From positions 5,022,001 to 5,086,000 of the forward strand of contig OZ218951.1 of the NCBI GenBank assembly GCA_965112735.1: a stretch of DNA of 64,000 nt, in the 5' to 3' direction. The translations under genes were made by a program, and so were the position numbers. Every line of letters starts with the position of its first letter. Position 1 is the stretch's first letter. The notes beneath the pieces are model-generated. The model was not told the DNA's origin. It searched no databases and saw only the letters and a program-made list of their open reading frames with translations. Below, piece by piece: positions 22,592-32,200 of the stretch. Source of the stretch: Phaeosaccion multiseriatum. Its lineage: Eukaryota; Ochrophyta, other classes.

Positions 22592-23947
22592 TCACAACTA
22601 CAACTACAAAAGATAAGCACGCAATAAACGCAAAGTCCTCAAGTTGCCTTCTTGCCTCCCCTCCCCTCCCCGCGCTCCCCAGGCCTGCTTTACTGACTTA
22701 CTGACTCACCTCTTGCGTCGGCAGGGCTGCGGCTACGCTGGAGCCGAGAAGGCAAGGCGTGATGACCTGCGGTATGAGCGGGCGGGAAGGGGGCGAGGGC
22801 GGCGCGGTAGGCATGTGACTCCCCCTCTCCATCCTCCTCCTTGTTCTCCTCCTCTTTCTCGTACTGTGCCGCTGGAGCCGCTCCATATGGTACTCGCCAT
22901 CATCCGAAGACGACGAAGAGTACGCCAGGGAGGACGGGGAGGAGGAGGAGGAGGAGGAGGAGGAGGAGGAGGAGGAGGAGGAAGAAGACGAAGAACAAGA
23001 CGACGGAGACAGTGGCGGCGGGAGTAGAGGTGGCACAGCGGGAGAGAGCGCCCCCCACGGCGTAGACGAGACCGAAGATGGCGGCGGCTGCAGGCAGATG
23101 AACGGGTAAGGGTGGGCGAGAATCTCCAGGATGGCGTCAGGAGGGACAAGCCGCGGAGGCGGGCAGCACGCAGCACGCCAAACCACGCGGCCCGTGGGTG
23201 GCTTGGGTGCGGGTGGAGACAACGACGACGAAGCTGCTGCCGGATTACCAACTGCTGCTGCTTCTCTCCTCGCCCTCCTCGCCAAGGCCGAGCCTGATGA
23301 CGATTTGTCCGACGGCGCCTCGGTGGAGGGCAGGAGGGCTGGCCGCACCCGTCGAGGCGCGGGGTAGGAGTGGACTCGAGGACACTTGGGGGGGGTGGGG
23401 CCTCTGGTAGGGGGAAGAGAGGGGGAAGGGGGGCAGGGGATGAGGGGAGGTCAGGAGATTCCTGAGAGAGAAGTGGAGACTGTGGGCAAGCATAAGGAAG
23501 GAGGAGGACATAGGAGAAGGAAAGGTACGGAACGGGTGGGTATCAAGAAAGATGGGGGCAGGTTCACGGCGTGAATTCCGGCACACTGTGCTGCTGCTAC
23601 TCTACTGCTCCTCCTCCTCACCTCACGTCCAAGAATACCTCTCGGTAGACTCCCGTAGTGCTGTACGCATGCCTCACTACAGGAGCAGCAGTCGCAGCAG
23701 CAGCAGGAGAGTTATTCCCAACCACGACCACTTCTCCTTCATCGTCTCTCTCTGGACCTGCGGGGGGCTCTCCCGCGCTCTTGCGACTGCCGCTCGTGCT
23801 CAAACTTCTACTCCTGCCGTGTCCAGGCTCATCCTCTCGCCGCCTCCGCCGTCGGCGCCGTAGCCGCTGCTGCTGCTGCTGTGGCTTTTGCACATGTATC
23901 TTCTTCACCAGACCTCCTCTTCCTGCGGAGGAGGCAGCAGCAGTCAT
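18014..23947 (-). CDS. Large disordered low-complexity protein, function unknown
   Basis: Three exons join in phase: 23947-23622, 23403-22710 and 22087-18014, giving 1697 residues. Ordered-looking islands are few: PVVRHAYSTTGVYREVFLDVRG (first 20 of interest span the exon 1-2 junction), PDAILEILAHPYPFICLQP in exon 2, DLERWSMSREQVEHMQQKL at the start of exon 3, RRFRAV-like VQEHSLRRAFRAVEEPPYIV, and DKVVVLRDEGVISRG. Between them lie Ser, Glu, Asp (>30), Gln (~20), Gly (~40, near the C-terminus) and Thr runs from expanded triplets. The large third exon ends with a short helical tail (TLEAALRSSRAALAAARKM). No catalytic motif or named domain seen. Exons 2 and 3 are split by a 622-bp intron with ACA and TATA repeats. 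Splice agreement over 5 kb of open frame makes a real gene likely; a scaffold or regulatory role would be speculation. Confidence 0.6.
18140..18262. repeat. (CCT)n microsatellite, 123 bp
   Basis: Uninterrupted CCT/CTC triplets; on the minus strand they code the long C-terminal poly-Gly run of the disordered protein. Confidence 0.95.
19482..19544. repeat. (GCT)n tract coding poly-Gln
   Basis: About 21 CTG/GCT triplets, read as CAG on the minus coding strand, followed by a Gln-His alternation from GTTGGT repeats. Confidence 0.9.
20159..20291. repeat. ACC/ATC triplet tract coding Gly and poly-Asp
   Basis: CACCAC then CATCAT triplets on plus, giving a Gly block and a long Asp run in the minus-strand protein. 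An antisense His-rich ORF is only a shadow. Confidence 0.9.
22491..22592. repeat. (ACA)n microsatellite in intron
   Basis: About 34 ACA triplets in intron 2 of the disordered-protein gene, near a TATATA/CATATA tract at 22334-22372. Confidence 0.95.
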
Positions 23948-24939
23948 CCCCCAGCACTCGGGCTAGCATTTGGTCTCCCCTACCCCACCCGTTACTTCGA
24001 TTTGATTTCAGTGAGCGTGCTCGTTAATCACCGTTCCAGCACGCGCTTCTCGCTGGCCCCTCCGTCAAGATGATTATTGACTGCGTATCCAAGAGGGAAC
24101 CGACGCAGGACTGAAGGTAACAGTCCCTGAAGGGAGAAAGAGAGGAGACCCCAAGGCGGCCCTTCTGTTCAACCATTGACTTATGGTATGGACTGACTTA
24201 CATATGCCTGCAGCATATATGGAAGGCATCATACGAGGAGGCCTCTCTCTAGGGATGTATGCATGTATGCAAGTATGCAACTACTCCATTGGAGGTCGGG
24301 CCCTCATGTCTCGTGTTCCCCACAGTTGGTTGTTCCCCCCCCCTCCCTTTTCTTCTCTCTTCCGCGACTCTAACGTTCAAAAAGCCTTGGTCATCGATGG
24401 TCAGGTGCTGAAGCGTTGGTCGGCGGGTCAAGTGGAGTGGAGAAGCCTCTCGGGCGGTTGGGCGGGCGCCACGACATGCCCTCCCTCAGCAGCCTGTGGG
24501 AATTGGGCATGGGATTGGGTATACAGCTGCCTGGCCAGTCCAGCACTATCCCTGCCCGCTGCTGCTGCTGCTGCTGCTCCTCCTGCTGCTCATGCTGTTG
24601 CAGCAGCTGCTGCTACTACTGCTGCTACTACCAAAGGATGGCACCATCCTCGAAGCCCACGCGAGAATGCAAAAAGTGCTCTGCTTTGGGTACGCCATGG
24701 AGCGCGCCCTGTCGAGAAGCAACACAGCAACACCAACAGGCTCCACATTTTGGCCGCCCATGTTGATGGGTAGCATAGCAACGGCTGCCGTGACTTTTCC
24801 TTCCGATGCCGCAGGGGTGGCAGTGGTTGTGGTCGTGGTCGTGGTGGGTAGTAAGATGAAGGCATGAGTAATTCAGCACCCCCGCCAGCCAAATCCCACC
24901 CAACAATTTGGCCGGGACAGGGCACAGACAACAGAAGCT
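23948..24939. other. Intergenic, no gene confidently supported
   Basis: Between the 5' end of one minus gene and the 3' end of another. A plus-strand ORF (24183-24773) includes a less biased stretch (VQKALVIDGQVLKRW), and 24496-24867 has EAHARMQKVLCFGYAMERAL next to Leu/CTG runs. Neither matches a family I recognise, and neither shows consistent exon structure. Confidence 0.35.
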
Positions 24940-25754
24940 TCAGATGCCTCTCGCTCTGCGCTCATAGAGACTCATGCTCTTGGTCCTTTGTCGCTTGATG
25001 CCCAGGCAGGACAGTACGCCCATGACGAACATGCATACCTGCAGCGGACAAGAGAAAGACAACAAGCACACAGGGGAGGAGGGAGTGGAGAGAATGAGAA
25101 GAGAGAGAAGAGTGTGAGAGATAGAGAGTGTGGAGAGAGAGAAGATGAGGAATATACGCAATATGAGAGACAATCACTGAACTGAGCCTCGCCTCTTCCA
25201 ATGAATATCACTGGCCCTCCCACTTCCGCCCCCCCCCCCTCCGCCCCTCTCTCACCATAAAGACAGCAACGTCCCGCTTGTCGTCCTCGTGCGTGTGACC
25301 GCACTGTCGCCACTTTATCTCCACCTTCACTCCCCCCCCCGCGGTCGCAGCGCCCAACCCGCCGACCCCGCTCTGTGTTGTCTGTCCCCCCATGGCGTCC
25401 TCCTGTGGTCGTGACGAGTGGTGGTGCTGCTGCTGTGATGAAGTGCCGGGTTTGTGGTTTGACATGGTGAAGTGTCGGCCGGCCTCACACGTCCATTCCT
25501 GCCGCCGACCCGTTACAAGGCAGTAGGGCTCGTCCTTTGGGGGGAGGGGGTTCCGTGGATGAAGAGAGTAGGAAAGAGAGAGAGGGGGAGGGAGAGAGGC
25601 AGAGATAGGCAGAGAGAGAGAGAGGGAGAGGGACAGAGAGCGAGGGAGACAGAGGGAGTGATACGGAGACGTAATGGGAGAACGAGAGCGAGAGAGAGAA
25701 GCAGAGACAGAGAGAGTGTGAAAGATGCAGGGAGAGAGACCGAGAGAATGAAAC

Positions 25755-25789
<35 letters not shown>

Positions 25790-26118
25790 GAGCGTGAGGG
25801 AGACAGCTGGGCAATCACAGAAGAAGAAGAGAAAAAGCCCAACGACTGCAGTGAATCCACGCACCCGTTCACTCTCCTTACACGCCTCGCAGTCTCCGGA
25901 GGCGAAGCAGTCGCCCCACTCGCTCTCTTCGTCCAGCTGCTGCTCTGCCGGGTCACCAACAACGTCCACTTCTTCCTCTCCGGCGTCCCCGCCCCCTCCC
26001 GCATGCCCGCCCAACACCAGGGACATGGTCTGCGGGTCCAGCTCCCCGGCCGGCCTCTCCCTATCGACACCTTTCCCACCGCCCATGGTGTTTCGCATCT
26101 GCGGACTCGTGACGAAGG
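24940..26118 (-). CDS. JTB: JTB-family (jumping translocation breakpoint) membrane protein, 5' end unresolved
   Basis: Exons 26118-25865, 25534-25256 and 25038-24940 join in phase. The JTB pattern is visible: paired Cys (CFASGDCEAC), then YCLVTGRRQEWTCE, then RQCGHT, one membrane helix (VAVFMVCMFVMGVLSCLGI) and a basic tail (KRQRTKSMSLYERRARGI). Human JTB has the same order of Cys-rich ectodomain with a C..TGY motif, single helix and RQR tail. The family is a small membrane protein linked to mitochondria and cytokinesis in animals; its role in algae is unknown. A Gln/His/Gly linker is inserted before the RQC block. From ATG 26098 the product is 203 residues but lacks a signal peptide. A GTAAGT donor near 26246 agrees in phase with the 26118 acceptor, so at least one upstream exon probably exists. 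Confidence 0.55.
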
Positions 26119-26445
26119 CTGCAATTCAAGAAGAATTTTCAAGGCTGTAGCTCAACCTCGTATATGAAGTCGAGGAGGGCTTCTAGGGCTTTGGGGGAGA
26201 GGTTGGAGAGTTGGAGGGAGGCGAGGAGGATTAATGACTTACGCGACCGGATTTTTGGATTTTTCTCATCCTCTTCCTACCCTCCGTTCTCTCCGCACCT
26301 ACTCTCTCCGAACCATGCAGACGGCCTTCAGCACCGAGGTACAGATTGCGACACCTCTGAGAGTGTGAAAGTAGCGATGATGATGGGGTGATAGCGGCGC
26401 CCCTTGTCCCCTCACTCAGACGACGTACTCACTCCCTGTCCATGC

Positions 26446-28023
26446 ATGATCCCCCTTACTCTCGTGCTGTTGCGGTGCGTCTCCGAGAGGCAGGCTACCC
26501 GCCTTCGTCAAGCCATCACCAGCGATCAGAGCATCAAGAAGGTGCAAGCGGCTATGAGAGCCCTAGTCGCTAAGAACGGCGGGAGGAAGGCATGCTTGGA
26601 CGAGGCCCTCGATGAGACAGGGTCTGTTCCCCTGACGGTGGCTGTACAGAAAGGGAGGGGTGACGTCATTGCTCTCTTGCTGCAGGAAGGGGTGTCGCCG
26701 AATGCTCGAGTGCTTCCAAATCACCTGACCGCGTTGCTGGTTGCGTGTCATGAATGTGATGCTGCCGCCGTACAGCAGCTCCTCTCTGCTGGTGCTCATG
26801 TCGATGCACCGGATAGCAATAATCGTACGCCGCTTATGATGGCATCTCTTAAAGGGAGCGTTGTCGTGGTGCACAAGCTGCTGTCCGCCGGTGCCAGCGT
26901 GAACTTGACTGACAGTGCTGGCAGTACGGCGTTGCACTTCGCCTCCGAGATAGGCCATCATGCCGTGGCACAGCAACTTCTGTCAGCAGGCGCGGTGGTG
27001 ACTTGGGCGAATAAAGAGGGGGTTACGGCGCTACATTACGCCTCATATACAGGACATGGGCGGATAGTCCAGCAGCTGCTTGCTGCTGGCGCGGAGGTCG
27101 GCAGAGCCGGTCTGGACGGCGCAACTGCATTATTACTATCGGCACAGAAGGGGAGTCATGCGGTGGTCCAGGAACTGCTATCGGCCGGGGCTGATCCCAA
27201 CAACGTGCATGACAGAAATGTTTCAGGCGCCACCCCCTTGGGGATGGCCACACAAAATGGACACCACAGGGTCACGCAGCTGCTGTTGACCTCCGGAGCA
27301 AATGCGAATTTGCCGAGCCAGGCAGGATGGTTTCCGCTTGGTTTGGCGAGCCAGCAAAATCATGGCCTTATTGTAGAGCAGCTGATAACAGCCGGCGCTG
27401 ACCTTGAGAGCCTTAGCGGCGAGAAGGAGAGAACTCCGTTGAGGGAAGCATCTGTGCAGGGACACCGAAGTGTTGTGCGAAAGCTGCTCAGGGCTGGTGC
27501 AGAGGTGAATGCGATGAAGAGTGACGGAGGATATGGAGCGATAGGAGCCATACACTTGGCAGCTGCAAAGGGCCATGGTGGTGTCGTCGAGGAGCTCATC
27601 TCGGGAGGTGCCGACTTGGAGATGCAGACTGTTGATGGGAACACACCTTTGCTCATGGCTGCTGGGCAGGGCCATAGGGCAGCGGTACGTCAGCTTCTGT
27701 CGGCGGGTGCGGATCCTGAAAAGGAAATTGACTCCTTCACGGCCTTGTTTTTTGCTGCCGTGGACGGCAACAGCGGGGTGGCGCTGGAACTGCTCGCCGG
27801 AGGAGCCTCACTGACAAGGGCTTTGTCTCAGGCGCGAGCTGATAACGATGTAGCAGCGATGGAGTTCCTTCTGGCCACGGACAGGCAGCATTTTGCGTCA
27901 CAGAGCGCGTTGGACCTGATGCGGGGCACTGACCTTCTCTTTAGCAAGGAAGGGAGGCTGAAGGTGTCGCAGAGAGAGGTTAGCCCTGAGGTGCTGCAGG
28001 ACGTGGCGGAGGAGATGGCATGA
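26446..28023 (+). CDS. Ankyrin-repeat protein, copy 1
   Basis: About 12 ankyrin repeats (TPLxxAxxxGHxxVVxxLLxAGA type; e.g. DGATALLLSAQKGSHAVVQE). They are preceded by a short helical region with ALVAKNGG and followed by a non-ankyrin tail of ~45 residues (RQHFASQSALDLMRGTD to EDVAEEMA-like end). Ankyrin stacks bind other proteins; no enzymatic domain is present. The frame is open from 26404, with its first ATG at 26446. The likely splice acceptor CGAGAGGCAG at 26493 aligns with the exon 2 start of the paralogue at 36307, so a separate first exon may exist. It converges with copy 2 (34781-36576), 6.8 kb away. Homology to copy 2 continues past the stop (ATGAAAGGGGCACCTCTC). Confidence 0.88.
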   Translation: MIPLTLVLLRCVSERQATRLRQAITSDQSIKKVQAAMRALVAKNGGRKACLDEALDETGSVPLTVAVQKGRGDVIALLLQEGVSPNARVLPNHLTALLVACHECDAAAVQQLLSAGAHVDAPDSNNRTPLMMASLKGSVVVVHKLLSAGASVNLTDSAGSTALHFASEIGHHAVAQQLLSAGAVVTWANKEGVTALHYASYTGHGRIVQQLLAAGAEVGRAGLDGATALLLSAQKGSHAVVQELLSAGADPNNVHDRNVSGATPLGMATQNGHHRVTQLLLTSGANANLPSQAGWFPLGLASQQNHGLIVEQLITAGADLESLSGEKERTPLREASVQGHRSVVRKLLRAGAEVNAMKSDGGYGAIGAIHLAAAKGHGGVVEELISGGADLEMQTVDGNTPLLMAAGQGHRAAVRQLLSAGADPEKEIDSFTALFFAAVDGNSGVALELLAGGASLTRALSQARADNDVAAMEFLLATDRQHFASQSALDLMRGTDLLFSKEGRLKVSQREVSPEVLQDVAEEMA

Positions 28024-28384
28024 TGAAAGGGGCACCTCTCGCCTGCAGTGTGGTCAGGGTGTTGGGAAGGTGGGATGGCGATGGGTTGAGGTCGAGGAGG
28101 AGGGCGAAAAGCCCGGAGAGCATCAGTTCCACTGGCAAGTGGGGCGATGTGTCGAACGCATAATTAAAATGGATTATTGGTAAGCTGGGTGCAGTAGAGA
28201 GCACTGGCGGGGCGGTGCTATTTTATACAAGTAAAATTGTTGAACGATAATGGAAATGGGGGGACGAATTTTACGCACGGGATAGTGTCGAGCGTTACAG
28301 AAAATTGGCGGCGGCCGAGTTGCATTAGACCCCCCTCTGACAAAGGCGTGGGCAAGAGACGAGAAGCCAGAAGGATAGTGAAGG
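28024..28384. other. Gap after ankyrin copy 1
   Basis: The first ~25 bp are shared with the 3' flank of ankyrin copy 2. The rest is unique sequence with an AT-rich patch at 28160-28240; no gene seen. Confidence 0.4.
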
Positions 28385-28719
28385 ATGCAAGGCGATGGAG
28401 GCGTGGAGGAGGAGGAGGAGGAGAAGGAGGAGGAAGGGGGGAACGGAGACCAGACCGGATGGGGGGTGGATGAAGGCGGCCAAGAGCTCCTGGTAGAGCG
28501 TGATTCGGGTCACCCTAAAGAGCATGATGAGCTGGCTCCCAAAAAGGATGAGCATTTAGCAGAGAGGGAGGGGCAGCAACATGCGGGAGGGGTGGACAAT
28601 AGCAAACTTGCGGGAGCTGAGCAGCCGCGACAGGAGCAGCAAGAGGAGCAGGTGCTGCAGGAGCAGCTCCATCTGCGGAATCTCCAGCAGCAACAGCAGC
28701 AGCAGCAGCAACAGCAACG

Positions 28720-28753
<34 letters not shown>

Positions 28754-29199
28754 GAACAACTGCAGCAGCAGCAGCAGCAGCAGCAGATCCTGCTTCGCGA
28801 GCAGCTTCAGATGGAAGCGCAGAGGCAAGCTCAGGCTCAGCACGACGTACACCTGATTGCAATAGCGGGGGGAGAGGTCGTGGACACGCAGCAACAAGAG
28901 GACAATGCAGCCCTGCTGGCCCTACCCCCACCTATGGCCGAGTACCACCAGAACGACCCCTGGGTGCAGCGCTTCGTGTCCAAGCAGGGCGACACATATG
29001 TCTTCGATGTCGAGTGAGTAGCTATGGGAGACTTGTCGGGAGGTTTCGCGGAGCAGCAGAGGCCGCCCACGTTGTTTGACGTTCTAAAGAGGGACACATA
29101 TGGCGGCTGGCTGGCCTGGCACAGCTTCTAGGTGGCTGGTGGGCAATGCGCAATGAGCCTCTCGGGCGAGTGGAGGGGGCAGGGTAGAGTTCACACACA

Positions 29200-29238
<39 letters not shown>

Positions 29239-32200
29239 GAGAGAGAGAGATTCAGTTTTTGGTGCCCCTATGCATCTGGCGCCAAGTTGCGAGGCTCCTT
29301 CGCTTTCCTTGAGAACAAGCGAACGTCCAGACTATGCGGCAGAGCATTCTCTTCTCAAATACCTCTGATGCCCCGCCCCCTCCCTCCCCCCCCCCCTCCC
29401 TCCCTCCCTCCCGCCCTCCTGCCCTCCCTCCCTCGCGCCCTCCCTCCCGCTGCCCAACCCAACCCTACCCCTCCCCATCCCTCCCAAAGAGCAATGGCCG
29501 GTCTGGAGAGCGTCGCTGGAGAGATGTTTATGCATATGGTGCAACAGCACGCTCAGCAAGCCGCCGCTAGAGACGACTTTGGCCTCAGCCTCGCGCCTGT
29601 CGGGCCTGTGGGTACACAGGCCAACCCTCTGATCAGAGGCAAGCAGCACCCGACCTCTCTGCTGGATAGGCCTCTTGCGGGCGAGGACAGTAGAAGGCAC
29701 TATACGGCTTTTCGAAAAACCTTTCTGGACGACGTGAAGTCGGCTTCGGTCCAAGTGGAGGAGGCATATGCTGAGCAGTATGCTTGTAGGGAAGGATATA
29801 GGTGAGAGTGGGAGGGCGGGGGGGTACTTGCAAACAACACACACATACACATTCACACACACGCACACAAACAAACACGCTGTTACTGCTGTATCACCAA
29901 CTCCTGCTGCTGCTGCTGCTGCTGCTGTTGTTGCTGTTCCTGCCAAGGCATTGGCGCAAGCCGGGCAACACGTGGTCACGGCAACCTCGCTTCAAGAGGG
30001 GGGGGCAAGGAGGGCTTGAGCACAACCCCAGCAGGAGGGGCGTGGGGGGCATGAGGGAGACCTTCTACGATACGAACACGGGCAGCAAGTCCTCTCTCGC
30101 CAGGGTGGGTGGGTGGGTGGGTGGGTGGGGGAGTGGGTGAGAGGATGGAGGGTTGGGTGGGTGGGTGGGTGGGTGGGTGGGTGGAGGAGTGGGTGAGAGG
30201 ATGGAGGGTTGGGTGGGTGGGTGGATGGGTGGGTGGGCGGAGGAGTGGGTGGATGGTTGGGTGGGCGGGGGAGTGGGGAGGGATAGTGTGGGTTTGGGGT
30301 CGGGCCGAGTCAAAGTGATCTCACTGCAGCTACTGACAAGCGAGAGAGCCGAAGCCTCCCTTTTGGATCGGACTTCGTAGTGCTTACGGTTCTCCTTAAT
30401 TCTCCCGTACTCCCATCACTCGCTTGCTTGCCTACTCCCTCGCTAACTCTCGCACCCACTCCCTCACTCCGTATTCAGTCAGTCACTCAGTCACTCCCTC
30501 CCTCCCTCCCTCCCTCCCTCCCTCCCTCCCCCCCTCCCTCCCTCCCTCCCTCCCTCCCTCCCTCCCTCCCTCCCTCCCTCCCTCCCTCCCTCCCTCCCTC
30601 CCTCCCTCCCTCCCTCCCTCCCTCCCTCCCTCCCTCCCTCCCTCCCTCCCTCCCTCCCTCCCTCCCTCCCTCCCTCCCTCCCTCCTTAGGCCGTGCGAAC
30701 GTCGCGCATAGGAGAGTCGCTGAGCAGGCGACAGCCCCGCTTCGTTAACAAGCCCACAGAACAGCTCACCCCGGGGCCCACTGCGTACGTCAAGGCCGAC
30801 AGATGGCAGGCACGTGGGGCGGACGAACAATCACACCCTCCTCCAGCACGACTACAGCCACAACCCTCCTGTTCTTTTGCTTTCTCTGACGACACCTTCT
30901 TACTGCCCTTTGTGTCCGCTCATCCGCCTCTTCCCCCCCCTCCGAACCCACTTCGCTTCCCCACCTTTGCTTTGGATGTTCTCGTGGCCCCGTCCTCGAT
31001 CGGAAAAACAACACACACACAAACAAACAAACGAACTACCAAACGAACTAACAAATTAACAAACCAACTGACTAACAGGTGCACCCGGTGTGCGGGGAGA
31101 TACCCAAGTCTTCTATGTTTAGGGAACCCACGCCAAAGCCCCGCCCGCCCCGCTACTGGGTCCCGCCTCCCGAGGACCCGTCTACAGAGCTCCACATTGA
31201 CGCGTTTGGTAGAAACAGGGTCAGCAGCAGCAGAGAGCAGCAGCAGCAGTTGGTAGTACAGCAGCAGCGGCCCCACACTGTGAACAGCATATGGTAAGAG
31301 CGGGGGGAGCCTATGAATGAACTACGTGTGAGGTGTGTTGCTGTCGATCAGTCAGGCCGTCAGTCCTTCCTTCAGTCAGTCCGTCAGTCAGTCAGTCAGT
31401 CAGTCAGTCAGTCAGGCCGTCAGTCAGTCAGTCAGTCAGTCAGTCAGGCCGTCAGTCAGTCAGGCAGTCGGTCAGTCAGTCAGTCAGTCAGGCCGTCAGT
31501 CAGTCGGTCAGTCAGTCAGTCAGTCAGTCAGTCAGTCAGTCAGTCAGTCAGTCAGTCAGTCAGGCAGTCAGTCAGTCAGTCAGTCAGTCAGTCAGTCAGT
31601 CAGTCAGTCAGTCAGTCAGTCAGTCAGTCAGTCAGTCAGTCAGTCAGTCAGTCAGTCAGTCAGTCAGTCAGTCAGTCAGTCAGTCAGTCAGTCAGTCAGT
31701 CAGTCAGTCAGTCCGTCGATGGGTTGGTCGGTGGGTCGGTCGGTCGGTCGATCAGTCACTCATGCGGTTCAGTTGGTCCGTCGCGTAACCCCCCCTCCCT
31801 CTCTGTCTCCCTCGCCCTCCCCTTCTCCAGGCCTATGACCACTCGGAGCATACAAATGGCGCCGTCTGTAGTGAGTCGGCCCTCCTCCTACGCCCCCAAC
31901 CCGGCCGGCCACACCAGCAACCACTTCGGGACAACGAGGCCTTGCCCCAGCCCCAACCCGAGCACCTGCACCGGCCAACAGGGCGATGACGTCACTGAGT
32001 GGCGAGGCGCTCGACGAGGAGTATCGGCTCCACCGGCCCGGCCAGGGACAGAGGGGGGAGGAGAAGGAGGAGGAGAATGGAGACGAGCAGGGGGGGGTGG
32101 GGAGGGTAAAGAGAACAACAACGACCGGAGGGGCTCCTGCTCTTCGCTGCGGCTGTCGACAGGCGTGGCAGGGCACGTCAGTATACGAGGAGGGAAGGGC

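Noticed and set aside
22006-22704. ORF with Thr run
   Set aside because: Lies in an intron on the opposite strand; driven by the ACA microsatellite.
24183-24867. Plus-strand ORFs with VIDGQVLKRW and EAHARMQKVL
   Set aside because: Considered as P4-ATPase or amidase fragments, but no diagnostic motif and no exon structure.
30380-30748. LPPSLPPS repeat ORFs
   Set aside because: CCCT repeat in an intron ending at a valid acceptor.
31378-31715. CRISPR-like array or telomere-like repeat
   Set aside because: A 4-bp unit without spacers in a spliced eukaryotic gene is a microsatellite.
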